A stretch of 16,435 nucleotides of DNA from JBARRS01 sp049644345 (lineage in GTDB: Bacteria > Actinomycetota > Thermoleophilia > Gaiellales > Gaiellaceae). Each line of letters opens with the position of its first letter. Within the stretch, counting starts at the first letter, position 1. Of this stretch, positions 1-6,863 are shown piece after piece. The notes under the pieces are model-generated. The model made no database searches and had not been told where the DNA came from. It saw only the letters and a program-made list of their open reading frames with translations. The position numbers were made by a program, and so were the translations under genes. The stretch covers positions 1 through 16,435 of the forward strand of contig JBARRS010000057.1 of assembly GCA_049644345.1 (NCBI GenBank), given 5' to 3'.

Positions 1-779
1 TCATCGCCGAGGAGCAGCTCGTCGCCTCTGCAGTGGGGATGCAGGCGCTCGGGTGGCGGCCGTTCGCGTCGACCTTCGCCGCCTTCCTCTCGCGCGCCTA
101 CGACTTCATCCGCATGTCCGCGATCAGTCGCGCGAACTACTGCCTCTCCGGCTCACATGCCGGCGTCTCGATCGGCGAGGACGGGCCATCGCAGATGGCG
201 CTCGAGGACATCGCGGCGTTGCGCGCGGTGCACGGCTCGACAGTGCTCCATCCGTGCGACGCGAACCAGACCACGAAGCTGGTCGCGAAGATGGCCGAGC
301 GTGACGGAGTCGTGTACCTGCGGACCCTCCGGCCTGCAACCCCGGTCGTCTACGGCCCGGACGAGGAGTTCGAGATCGGCGGCAGCCGAATCCTCCGCGA
401 GGGTGACGACGTCGCAATCGTCGGCGCCGGCGTAACCGTCCACGAGGCGCTGAAGGCCGCCGACGAGCTCGGCCAGGACGGAATCGAGGCGCGTGTGATC
501 GACCTCTACTCGATCAAGCCGGTCGATGTCGAGACGCTCCGCTCGCTGTCGATGCCGATCGTGACGGTCGAGGATCACTTCCCCGAGGGCGGGCTCGGCG
601 AGGCCGTGCTGTCGGCGTTCGCCGACTCGGAGGAGCGGCCGCGGATCGTCCAGCTCGCGGTGCGCGAGATGCCGAGGTCGGGAAAGCCCGCGGAGCTGCT
701 GCACGCGGCAGAGATCGACGCCGAGGCGATCGCCGCCGCGGTGCGTCGGCTCGTCGCCGCTCAGGTCACCGCCTCGTAG
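1..779 (+). CDS. tkt: Transketolase, C-terminal part (5' end outside the window)
   Basis: The reading frame is open from the window edge (first whole codon at base 3) to TAG at 777-779, giving 258 residues. The enzyme transfers two-carbon ketol units in the non-oxidative pentose phosphate pathway, using thiamine diphosphate. The piece holds the end of the pyrimidine-binding domain, with the motif GVSIGEDGPSQMALED, and the C-terminal transketolase domain, with GAGVTVHEAL, TVEDHFPEGGLGEA and PRSGKPAELL. These motifs resemble animal transketolase and not the E. coli type, which has GEDGPTHQP at the first site. The N-terminal diphosphate-binding domain lies upstream; in some bacteria this type is split into two genes, and I cannot tell which applies here. 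The first internal ATG (base 39) and GTG (base 33) are not believable starts because homology continues upstream. The family call is firm; only the 5' extent is unknown. Confidence 0.95.
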   Translation, partial: IAEEQLVASAVGMQALGWRPFASTFAAFLSRAYDFIRMSAISRANYCLSGSHAGVSIGEDGPSQMALEDIAALRAVHGSTVLHPCDANQTTKLVAKMAERDGVVYLRTLRPATPVVYGPDEEFEIGGSRILREGDDVAIVGAGVTVHEALKAADELGQDGIEARVIDLYSIKPVDVETLRSLSMPIVTVEDHFPEGGLGEAVLSAFADSEERPRIVQLAVREMPRSGKPAELLHAAEIDAEAIAAAVRRLVAAQVTAS

Positions 780-810
780 AGACGCCTGGCCAAAACCCGC
801 GTCGCTCTAC
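776..810. repeat. Imperfect stem-loop between transketolase and ABC-F gene
   Basis: GTAGAG (776-781) plus ACGC (782-785) pairs with GCGT (799-802) plus CTCTAC (805-810), with a 2-nt bulge and a 13-nt loop. It starts inside the transketolase stop codon and its 3' arm runs into the -10 hexamer of the next gene. There is no U-run after it, so it is at best a weak terminator. It may be coincidental. Confidence 0.3.
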
Positions 811-813
811 CCT
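808..813 (+). promoter_or_regulatory. -10 hexamer of a probable leaderless promoter for the ABC-F gene
   Basis: TACCCT lies 6 nt before the ATG at 820, so transcription would begin at or next to the start codon. No Shine-Dalgarno sequence precedes the ATG. No clear -35 hexamer is seen. Confidence 0.45.
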
Positions 814-819
814 ACGAGC

Positions 820-2703
820 ATGGCCGTGGTCATCGCGACGAACCTCCGGAAGGAGATCGCGGGCGATCTTCTCTTCGACGGCGTGTCGTTCAAGGTCGAA
901 CGGCGGGACCGCGTCTCGCTCTCTGGGCCGAATGGCGCCGGCAAGACGACGCTCCTGCGGATCCTCGCGGGCGAGACCGACCTGCACGGTGGCAAGCTCG
1001 TGCTCGCGAAAGGCGCCCGGGTCGCCCTGCACGACCAGCGCCCGCCGCTCGAGCGAGGGCTGACGCTACACGACTACGTCCTCTCCGGCGCGGCAGACCT
1101 TTCGGAGACAGAGGAACAGCTGCGCAGTCTCGAGAACGAGATGGCGGCCGGCGTGCACGACCAGGCGACGCTGCGGCGGTACTCCGAGGCGCAGGCGCGG
1201 CTCGAGCACGCCGGCGGCTACGCGTGGCGGGAGAAGGCCACGGGCACGGTGCGCGGGCTCGGCTTCGGCGAGGAGGACCTCGACCGGCCTCTCGAGACGT
1301 TCTCGGGCGGGGAGCTCACCCGCGCCTCGCTTGCCCGCGCGCTGGCCGGCGACCCTGACCTGCTCCTGCTCGACGAGCCCACGAACCACCTCGACGTGGC
1401 GAACCTCGAATGGCTGGAGAAGGAGCTCCAGTCGCTCGACGCGGGCGTGATCCTGGTCGCGCACGACCGCTGGTTCCTCGAGTCGGTCACGAACGCGGTG
1501 CTCGAGCTGGGCGCCGGCCGCTCGACGTACTTCGCCGGCCCGTGGCACGTCTGGCGCGCGGAGAAGGCGGCGCGCGCGGCCGACGCGGCGAGGTCAGCCG
1601 AGCGCGTGGCCGTCGACATCGCGCGCCTCGAGCGGTTCGTGGAGCGGTTCCGCTACAAGAAGTCGAAGGCGCGGCAGGCGCAGGCGAAGCTGACGCAGAT
1701 CGCGCGGCTCGAGCAGGAGCGCGCGGATGCGACCGGTCGCCTCGAGCAGCTGGACACGCGCCGGGGCCGCACGCTCGGCTTCGAGTTCCTCGCGCCGGCG
1801 CGCAGCGGACGCACGGTGCTCGAGGCGACCGGTCTCGAGCTCGGCGTCGGCGGCCAAACGCTTGTCACTGAAGCCACGTTTGCACTCGAGCGCGGCGAGC
1901 ACGTCGCCATGATCGGGCCGAACGGCTCCGGCAAGACGACGCTCCTCGAGACGATCCTCGGCCGGCGCGAGCCCGGGGCCGGCGGGCTGCGGCTCGGCCA
2001 CGGCGTCGTCCCCGCCTACTTCTCGCAGCACGAGCTCGAGCTCGACGAGCGCGGCAGCGTGCTCGACTGCGCGCAGCGCGGGACCGGCCTCAGAAGGCCC
2101 GACGCGCAGAAGCTGCTCGGCCGCTTCCTCTTCTCGGGCTGGCAGGAGCACGACAAGCCCGTGACGGCGCTCTCCGGCGGCGAGCGCCGTCGCCTGGCGC
2201 TCGCGCTCGTGGTCGCCTCCGGCGCGAACTTCCTCCTCCTAGACGAGCCGACGAACCACCTCGACCTCGAGAGCCGAGAGGCGCTCGAGGCGGCGCTCGA
2301 AGCCTTCCCGGGCACCGTGCTGCTCGTCACTCACGACCGAGCCCTCCTCGACGCCGTCGCCAACCGCCTGCTCGCGATCGAGCAGAAATCCATCCGCTCG
2401 TACGACGGCGGCTGGGCCGACTACCTGCGGCGACGCGAAGACGCCGCCGGACCGCCGCCGAGGGCGAGGAAGGAGAGGCGTCCGAAGCCTGACCGGGCAA
2501 GGCCGCAGCGCAGCGACGAGCTCGAGCGGATCGAGAGTGAGATCGCGCTGCAGGAGGAGACGGTCGCCCAGCTGGAGCGCGACCTCGCCGAGGATTGGGA
2601 AAACGTCGACACGCTGACCGCCTACCGTGTCGCGCGGGACGAGCTGCAGGCCCTGCTCTCACGGTGGGAGCACCTGTTCGAGGCGCAGCAGGCCCGTCTC
2701 TAG
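820..2703 (+). CDS. ABC-F family ATPase (Uup/EttA-like, tandem ATP-binding cassettes)
   Basis: This 627-aa soluble protein has two ABC cassettes and no membrane segment. Cassette 1 has Walker A GPNGAGKT (residues 36-43), signature FSGGE (161-165) and LLLLDEPTNHLD (181-192). A charged linker of about 80 residues follows (roughly 245-325). Cassette 2 has GPNGSGKT (366-373), LSGGE (451-455) and LLLDEPTNHLD (472-482). A basic stretch (546-564) leads to a C-terminal coiled coil (565-620), as in Uup and related ABC-F proteins. Members act on the ribosome, usually at the E or P/A sites, in translation control, assembly or antibiotic protection; DNA-related roles are proposed for Uup. The sequence does not decide which job applies, and nothing nearby suggests a resistance cassette. 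The ATG at 820 follows a -10-like hexamer and no ribosome site, consistent with leaderless expression. Its TAG overlaps the stop codon of the convergent clpS gene. Confidence 0.93.
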   Translation: MAVVIATNLRKEIAGDLLFDGVSFKVERRDRVSLSGPNGAGKTTLLRILAGETDLHGGKLVLAKGARVALHDQRPPLERGLTLHDYVLSGAADLSETEEQLRSLENEMAAGVHDQATLRRYSEAQARLEHAGGYAWREKATGTVRGLGFGEEDLDRPLETFSGGELTRASLARALAGDPDLLLLDEPTNHLDVANLEWLEKELQSLDAGVILVAHDRWFLESVTNAVLELGAGRSTYFAGPWHVWRAEKAARAADAARSAERVAVDIARLERFVERFRYKKSKARQAQAKLTQIARLEQERADATGRLEQLDTRRGRTLGFEFLAPARSGRTVLEATGLELGVGGQTLVTEATFALERGEHVAMIGPNGSGKTTLLETILGRREPGAGGLRLGHGVVPAYFSQHELELDERGSVLDCAQRGTGLRRPDAQKLLGRFLFSGWQEHDKPVTALSGGERRRLALALVVASGANFLLLDEPTNHLDLESREALEAALEAFPGTVLLVTHDRALLDAVANRLLAIEQKSIRSYDGGWADYLRRREDAAGPPPRARKERRPKPDRARPQRSDELERIESEIALQEETVAQLERDLAEDWENVDTLTAYRVARDELQALLSRWEHLFEAQQARL

Positions 2704-2993
2704 CGTTCCAGCGGCGCCATCGTCAGTCCGCGGTCGCGCAGCCCACTCCAGTACAGCTCCGCGAGCTCACGGTGGCCCGACCAGACGATCGCCTGCCCGC
2801 TGTTGTGGATCCGGTCGGCGATCTGCAGGCCTTGCTCGTAGCTCATGCCGGGGATCACGCCGGCGAGCGCGGCCGCGACGCCCTCGAAAGTGTTGTGGTT
2901 GTCATTCAGGACGATCACGCGCCACGGCTCGCCGAGCCCGCTGCCCGTACCGCGATCGACCCGCTCCCGAGGCGGAGTGAGCGTCTCAGCCAC
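2700..2993 (-). CDS. clpS: ATP-dependent Clp protease adaptor ClpS
   Basis: This 97-aa protein delivers substrates, classically those with N-degrons, to the Clp AAA+ unfoldase of the ClpCP/ClpAP protease. A disordered N-terminal tail (1-22) is followed by the ClpS core: PWRVIVLNDNHNTFEGV (23-39), IADRIHNSGQAIV (58-70) and a C-terminal helix region to 97. The pocket residues Asn30, Asp31 and His63 align with E. coli N34, D35 and H66. Other pocket positions differ: E. coli D36, T38 and M40 correspond to N, N and F. The GTG start at 2993 is chosen because TAAGCT lies 6 nt upstream and no ribosome site is visible, fitting a leaderless message. It is the last of three minus-strand genes (pdtaR, esterase, clpS) but probably has its own promoter. 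Its stop overlaps the ABC-F stop by 4 bp. Confidence 0.88.
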   Translation of the reverse strand: MAETLTPPRERVDRGTGSGLGEPWRVIVLNDNHNTFEGVAAALAGVIPGMSYEQGLQIADRIHNSGQAIVWSGHRELAELYWSGLRDRGLTMAPLER

Positions 2994-2999
2994 GGGGTC

Positions 3000-3005
3000 A
3001 GCTTA
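3000..3005 (-). promoter_or_regulatory. -10 hexamer of a probable leaderless promoter for clpS
   Basis: Read on the minus strand, TAAGCT is followed by 6 nt and then the GTG start at 2993. It matches the TAnnnT pattern and spacing seen at five other starts in the window. Confidence 0.45.
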
Positions 3006-3040
3006 AGTCGCTCGCTTGCGACGCCGACCAAAAGCGGCCG

Positions 3041-3937
3041 CTAAGGCGCTGTCCCGTTCGGCGGAGCGGCGTACGCGAGCGCGTCGGGGAGCTGGGCGGT
3101 CCAGAAGTGACCGTACTGGCTCAGCGGCAGTTGCCACAGCTCGTGGCGGAGCTGAAGCTGCCGGAGCTCGCGCGCAAACGCGAGTGTCCAGGCGCGGAAC
3201 ACCCCGCCGTGATTGAAGCCGGTCGAAAGGAAGAACCGAACTCGTCTCGCACGCAGGACGCGGGCCTCACGGCGGACGAGCACCGTCGGGTCGTGAGCCC
3301 GCATCTCGGCCGGCGTCGCGCTCGCGAGCGAGCCGTCGCGGAACGGGTGGTAGTAGCCGCCCCACGATTCGAGCGTGCCGAACGTCTCTGGATGACGGAG
3401 GCCGATGTCGATCGCGCCGAAACCGCCCGCCGACAGGCCCGCGATCGCCCGCGCGCGGGCTGAGCGAACGGTGGGCAGGCGGTGATCCACCCACGGCACC
3501 ACATCCCTGACGACGTAGTCCTCCCAGCGCCCCGTCCATTCGTCCTTGTTGCGGTTGCAGTCGAGGCAGCCGCCCACCGGCATGACGGCGATGAACGGCG
3601 CGGCGGCGCCGAAGGCGATCTGACGGTCGGCGACATCGGCGAGCCGGAGGCCGTCGTAGTACGACGACGGCGATCCGGAGAGGCCGTGCAGCAGGTAGAC
3701 GGTTGCGTACGGAGTCGTCGGAGAGAAGCTCGGCGGCAGGTAGACGGCGCTGTTGCGGCGGTCCCAGCCCGCCTCTCGGTTCGGGATGTGGCCGACCCAG
3801 ACAGTGCCCCCGTACGGCCCCGTGCTTACTCGGTGGAAGCCGGGAAGGAGGCCGAAGGAGGTCGAGGCATCGGAGGAAACACTGCCGACTAGACCGGCGG
3901 CCAGCGCGGTTGCGACAAGCGCGATCGGGACCTTCAC
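3041..3937 (-). CDS. Secreted alpha/beta-hydrolase, esterase D / antigen 85-like family
   Basis: This 298-aa protein has an N-terminal export signal: MKVP, a hydrophobic run to about residue 20, and a likely cleavage near SSDA (21-24). The alpha/beta-hydrolase fold of the putative esterase family (PF00756-like) follows. The oxyanion-hole region is YLLHGLSGS (81-89), the nucleophile elbow is GLSAGG with Ser169, and the catalytic His is likely His277 in QYGHFW. The acid residue cannot be fixed by eye. GGCLDC (122-127) could form a local disulfide outside the membrane. Family members hydrolyse or transfer acyl groups on small esters, and some mycobacterial relatives are mycolyltransferases; the substrate here is unknown. 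The start is GTG at 3937. It lies 46 bp after the pdtaR-like gene on the same strand, with no convincing promoter of its own, so the two may be co-transcribed. Confidence 0.82.
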   Translation of the reverse strand: MKVPIALVATALAAGLVGSVSSDASTSFGLLPGFHRVSTGPYGGTVWVGHIPNREAGWDRRNSAVYLPPSFSPTTPYATVYLLHGLSGSPSSYYDGLRLADVADRQIAFGAAAPFIAVMPVGGCLDCNRNKDEWTGRWEDYVVRDVVPWVDHRLPTVRSARARAIAGLSAGGFGAIDIGLRHPETFGTLESWGGYYHPFRDGSLASATPAEMRAHDPTVLVRREARVLRARRVRFFLSTGFNHGGVFRAWTLAFARELRQLQLRHELWQLPLSQYGHFWTAQLPDALAYAAPPNGTAP

Positions 3938-3983
3938 GCACCAAATCGTGCCCCCGACTTCGTTCAGGCCGCGTGAAGCAACG

Positions 3984-4553
3984 TTAAGTCTCGGTGAAGC
4001 TGGCGATCAGGGCGTCGGCGACGACCTTCAGCGGCCGCCCCGAAACCTGGCTCGCCTTGCGCAGGCGCGCGAACGCATCCTGCTCCGAGAGACCCTCCCG
4101 CTCCATCAGGAGCCCCTTCGCGCGCTCGATCGCCTTGCGCGCGGCAAGCGCCTCGCCGAGCGATGTCGCCTCCTCGCGGAGCGCCTGCAGCTCCTCATGG
4201 CGCGCCCGAGCAGCGCGGATCGCCGGCAACAGATCTTGCTCGCGGAAGGGCTTGACGAGGTAGCCGAAGACGCCGGCCTCGACGGCGCGCGAGACAAGCT
4301 CGTCCTGCCCGTACGCCGTCACCATCACGATCGGGATCGGTCTTTCGTCGAGAATTCGCCGAGCCGCCTCGATCCCGTCGAGCCGCGGCATCTTCACGTC
4401 GAGGATCGCGAGATCGGGCGCGCGCTCCCGCGCGAGTTCTACCGCCTCCTCGCCGTCGCGTGCCTCGGCGCAGACCTCGAACCCAGCGTGCTCGAGCAAC
4501 TCCTTGAGGTCGAGCCTGATGAGCGTCTCGTCCTCGGCCACGAGGATGCGCAT
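3984..4553 (-). CDS. pdtaR: ANTAR-domain response regulator (PdtaR-like antiterminator)
   Basis: This is a 189-aa two-domain regulator. The receiver domain (1-120) has the acidic pair Glu7/Asp8, phospho-acceptor Asp52 in LAILDVKMPRLDG, Thr79 and Lys101 in YLVKPF. A short coiled coil (115-138) leads to an ANTAR domain (139-189): ARKAIERAKGLLMEREGLSEQDAFARLRKAS. ANTAR proteins bind paired hexaloop hairpins in nascent RNA and block terminator formation, switching leader read-through on after phosphorylation. Length and architecture match mycobacterial PdtaR. The start is ATG 4553; the open frame runs on to 5000, but the extension lies antisense to the methyltransferase and is not credible. TACGAT 7 nt before the ATG marks a probable leaderless promoter. 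The likely partner is the HisKA_2 kinase at 5224-6786, by family pairing and proximity. Possible targets are the leaders of the two glutamine synthetase genes (inference). Confidence 0.92.
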   Translation of the reverse strand: MRILVAEDETLIRLDLKELLEHAGFEVCAEARDGEEAVELARERAPDLAILDVKMPRLDGIEAARRILDERPIPIVMVTAYGQDELVSRAVEAGVFGYLVKPFREQDLLPAIRAARARHEELQALREEATSLGEALAARKAIERAKGLLMEREGLSEQDAFARLRKASQVSGRPLKVVADALIASFTET

Positions 4554-4560
4554 GCGCAGG

Positions 4561-4566
4561 ATCGTA
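4561..4566 (-). promoter_or_regulatory. -10 hexamer of a probable leaderless promoter for pdtaR
   Basis: On the minus strand TACGAT precedes the ATG at 4553 by 7 nt. It shares the bases TA at 4565-4566 with the opposing -10 hexamer of the methyltransferase gene. Confidence 0.5.
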
Positions 4567-4570
4567 GACT
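4565..4570 (+). promoter_or_regulatory. -10 hexamer of a probable leaderless promoter for the methyltransferase
   Basis: TAGACT precedes the GTG at 4578 by 7 nt. It overlaps the opposing pdtaR -10 hexamer by 2 bp, so one polymerase-binding site may fire in both directions. Confidence 0.5.
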
Positions 4571-4577
4571 CCGCGGC

Positions 4578-5219
4578 GTGAGCAGCTGCTGCGCCCAGGG
4601 CTACAGCAAGGTCTTCGGCGAGCGGCAGGCCCGCCGGGACGCACGCCGCTTCCGCCGGAAGGGGCTCGACGGAACGGGGCAGAGAATCGTCGACGAGCTC
4701 ACAGCCCGAGGTATCGACGGCGCGAGCCTGCTCGAGGTCGGGGGCGGCGTCGGGGCGATCGATATCGAGCTCCTCCACGCCGGTGCCGACCGGGCGCAGA
4801 TCGTGGAGCTCTCGCATGGCTACGACGTCGAGGCCGAGAAGCTCACCGCAGAGGCGGGGTTCCAGGGGCGCGTCGAGAGACTCGTCGCCGACTTCGCCGA
4901 AACAGAGGCGGACATCGACCCGGCGGACGTCGTCGTCATGCACAGGGTGGTCTGCTGCTACCCGGATCCGGAGGCTCTCGTCGGCGCCGCGACACGGCAC
5001 GCCCGCCGGCTACTCGCGCTGACGTTCCCGAAGGACAGGTGGTGGACCCGGCTCGGCTTTTGGGTCGGAAACCTCTGGTACCGAAACGTCCACGGATTCG
5101 AGGCCTACATCCACCCGCCGGCGACGATCCTCGGGGTCGCGCGCTCGAGCGGACTGCAGCCGATCCACGAGCACACCGGCTTGTTCTGGCAGCTCGCCGT
5201 GTTCGAGCGCAATAGCTAG
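4578..5219 (+). CDS. Class I SAM-dependent methyltransferase with N-terminal Cys-Cys motif
   Basis: The protein is 213 aa with GTG start 4578. The open frame reaches far upstream (to 3753), but that part is antisense to pdtaR and has no homology; the start is set by TAGACT 7 nt before the GTG. After an N-terminal segment with CC..GY..VF (residues 4-13) comes motif I, LLEVGGGVGA (51-60), the SAM glycine loop. VELSHGYD (77-83) is the acidic strand-2 region, and HRVVCCYPD (122-130) is a conserved core. WWTRLGF (155-161) and YIHPP (177-181) complete a pattern I know from a small actinobacterial/bacterial methyltransferase family often annotated vaguely, sometimes near magnesium-protoporphyrin methyltransferases. 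The substrate is unknown. Three cysteine pairs or singles (C4, C5, C126, C127) could bind a metal. It sits between the regulator and kinase genes and ends 4 bp before the convergent kinase stop. Confidence 0.85.
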   Translation: MSSCCAQGYSKVFGERQARRDARRFRRKGLDGTGQRIVDELTARGIDGASLLEVGGGVGAIDIELLHAGADRAQIVELSHGYDVEAEKLTAEAGFQGRVERLVADFAETEADIDPADVVVMHRVVCCYPDPEALVGAATRHARRLLALTFPKDRWWTRLGFWVGNLWYRNVHGFEAYIHPPATILGVARSSGLQPIHEHTGLFWQLAVFERNS

Positions 5220-5223
5220 GACG

Positions 5224-6786
5224 TCATGCCGGGAACACGACCTCCGCGCGAGTGCCTCCCTCGTTGCGGAGCTCGAAGCGGCCCTTGAGCTCGTCGCGCA
5301 CCAGCGCCCGCACGATCGACAACCCGGTTCCCGTGCGCGTGTCTCCGTCCACTCCACGGCCGTCGTCGGCGATCGCGAGCACGACGTCGCCGTTCCGCCG
5401 CAGCAACTCGACTCGGACGGACTCTCCGCCGTGCTCGAGCGCGTTCTGGAACAGCTCGGCGAAGACGAGCGCAAGCGCCGTCGCCCGGTCGCCAGAGAGC
5501 GGCACGGGCTGGAGCTCCGCCTCGATCCGTTTGTCCGCTCCGAGCCCCTGCACGAGCATCGCCCGCAGACGCTCGAGCAGCTCGCCGAGGTCGACGTCCT
5601 CCTCCCGCTGCTCGGTCAGCACCTCGTGGACGGCTGCAATCGCGAGGATCCGGTTGACCGAGTCGTCCAGCGCCTTGCGCGGGTCGACACCGTCCGCGCG
5701 CGCCTGCAGGCGCAGTAGCGATGCGACGGTCTGGAGGTTGTTCTTGACCCGGTGGTGGATCTCCTGGGCGAGCACGCCGCGCATCACTGCCCTGCCGTGC
5801 TCGAGCACGACCGCCGCGTGGTTGGCGATCGAGGCGAGCAGCGACCGCTCCTCCTCGGTGAACGGCGTGTCGCGGTCGCAGACGAGCTCGCCGATCTGGC
5901 GTCCTTTCCAGCGCAGCGGCGTCCGGATCGCGTGCGCGCCTGCGCGCCCGGCGGGGCGCGCGATCCGCCCGTCCTCGAGCACGAGCGCCGCGCCGGTCGC
6001 GCCGACGGCGTCCATCGTCGCCCGGACGATCGCCTCGAGCGACTCCTCGACGTAGAGGGACTCCGAGACAGCCTCGGAGATCCGCGCGAGCGCCTCGAGC
6101 TCGCCGACTCGCTGCTGGGCCTCCGCGTAGAGCTTCGCATGCTCGATCGTCTGGGCGACCTGAGCGGCGATCGCGAGCAGAAGCTCGATCTCGGCACGCG
6201 TGAACTCTCGGGGCGCGCGAGTCCGAACGTTGAGAGCGCCCGCAAGCTTGTCCCGCGGAACCTCGCGTTCCTGGGGCGCCGCTGGTGGTGCGGCGCCGGA
6301 GGGCACAGTGCGAAATAGCACGGGCCCGGAAGGCGACGTGCCGCCAGCGGCGTCAGCCGCCTCCGGAGGCCGGCTTCGCCGGCTGGTAGGAGGCGGCGGC
6401 CAGGGGCGCGAGGCCAGGATTGGGACCGCCAGGATCGACTCGTACTCGTCCTCCGGCAGGTTGGGGAACGACTTGAAGCGCGGATCGAGGTGAGCCTGGG
6501 CGGGAAGCATGATCGGAGCCCGCGCCGCGGCCGCTGCACCGGTGATTCCGTCGCCGGGCCGCATCCGCGGGCGCCGCGTCATCTCCTCGACACGCGTGCC
6601 GTGAGTCGCCCGCAGGACGAGCTCGTCGCTTCGCTCGTCGTAGAGGTAGACGAAGCAGGCGTCGGCCTCGAGGGCCTCCGCGACTTTCGAAGCGACCAGC
6701 GCGAGGACCTCCTCCAGATCGAAGCTCGAGTTGACCGCAGCAATGGTCTCGGTGAGGAGGCGCAGGTGCCGCGCAGAGACGTCCAC
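5224..6786 (-). CDS. pdtaS: GAF-GAF-HisKA_2 sensor histidine kinase (PdtaS-like)
   Basis: This is a 520-aa soluble kinase with no membrane segments. GAF1 spans about residues 15-215 and GAF2 about 230-335. The HisKA_2-type dimerisation domain has EIHHRVKNNLQT with probable phospho-His345. The ATPase domain has N box ELFQNALEHG (444-453), G1 DDGRGVD (474-480) and G2 GTGLSIV (486-492). This kinase class pairs with ANTAR regulators, so the partner is very likely the PdtaR-like protein encoded 0.7 kb away; mycobacterial PdtaS has GAF-PAS sensing domains in place of GAF-GAF. The start is GTG 6786, with TACAAT 7 nt upstream; the open frame extends to 6987 without homology. The oddity is residues 126-176, a Pro/Arg/Ala/Ser-rich stretch breaking GAF1 between AVPIL and DKLAGALNV, which are adjacent in ordinary GAF domains. 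It corresponds to a palindrome-rich DNA segment (6261-6413). Confidence 0.9.
   Translation of the reverse strand: MDVSARHLRLLTETIAAVNSSFDLEEVLALVASKVAEALEADACFVYLYDERSDELVLRATHGTRVEEMTRRPRMRPGDGITGAAAAARAPIMLPAQAHLDPRFKSFPNLPEDEYESILAVPILASRPWPPPPTSRRSRPPEAADAAGGTSPSGPVLFRTVPSGAAPPAAPQEREVPRDKLAGALNVRTRAPREFTRAEIELLLAIAAQVAQTIEHAKLYAEAQQRVGELEALARISEAVSESLYVEESLEAIVRATMDAVGATGAALVLEDGRIARPAGRAGAHAIRTPLRWKGRQIGELVCDRDTPFTEEERSLLASIANHAAVVLEHGRAVMRGVLAQEIHHRVKNNLQTVASLLRLQARADGVDPRKALDDSVNRILAIAAVHEVLTEQREEDVDLGELLERLRAMLVQGLGADKRIEAELQPVPLSGDRATALALVFAELFQNALEHGGESVRVELLRRNGDVVLAIADDGRGVDGDTRTGTGLSIVRALVRDELKGRFELRNEGGTRAEVVFPA
6261..6413. repeat. Palindrome-rich 153-bp in-frame insertion within the kinase GAF1 domain
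   Basis: The segment is 153 bp (51 codons) and interrupts GAF1. Its ends form an imperfect terminal inverted repeat: CCTCGCGTTCCTGG at 6261-6274 against CCAGGGGCGCGAGG at 6400-6413, 12 of 14 matching. Inside are an 8-bp inverted repeat with a 7-nt loop (GGCGCCGC 6275-6282, GCGGCGCC 6290-6297), a 12-bp palindrome GCCTCCGGAGGC (6359-6370), and GCCGGC repeated around TTC (6369-6383). The encoded peptide is low-complexity, with about 13 prolines. No target-site duplication is obvious. It resembles an in-frame palindromic element, but random GC-rich self-complementarity is possible. Confidence 0.5.
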
Positions 6787-6793
6787 CCGCCCG

Positions 6794-6799
6794 ATTGTA
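6794..6799 (-). promoter_or_regulatory. -10 hexamer of a probable leaderless promoter for pdtaS
   Basis: On the minus strand TACAAT precedes the GTG at 6786 by 7 nt. It supports 6786 as the true start and not the longer open frame. No good -35 hexamer is visible. Confidence 0.5.
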
Positions 6800-6851
6800 G
6801 GTGTTAACAAAACGCTTACAGGGGGACACGATTTTGCTAGCAGGCGGCTTG

Positions 6852-6857
6852 TACGTT
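6852..6857 (+). promoter_or_regulatory. -10 hexamer of a probable leaderless promoter for the PRC-barrel gene
   Basis: TACGTT precedes the GTG at 6864 by 6 nt, favouring GTG 6864 over ATG 6879 as the start. It is divergent from the pdtaS promoter within a 77-bp gap. Confidence 0.45.
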
Positions 6858-6863
6858 TGAGCG

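Noticed and set aside
3007..3022. GTCGC/GCGAC hairpin upstream of clpS
   Set aside because: Short, lies upstream of the likely leaderless start, and has no U-run; probably chance.
3938..3951. Small hairpin GCAC/GTGC with a 6-nt loop before the esterase start
   Set aside because: Only 4 bp, no terminator next to it, and the loop has no match to the other leaders.
3753..4577. Long upstream extension of the methyltransferase open frame
   Set aside because: It is antisense to the esterase and ANTAR genes, has no recognisable protein features, and the GTG at 4578 has a well-placed -10 hexamer.
6261..6413. Insertion sequence or transposon in the kinase gene
   Set aside because: Too short, no transposase and no clear target duplication; better described as a palindromic element.
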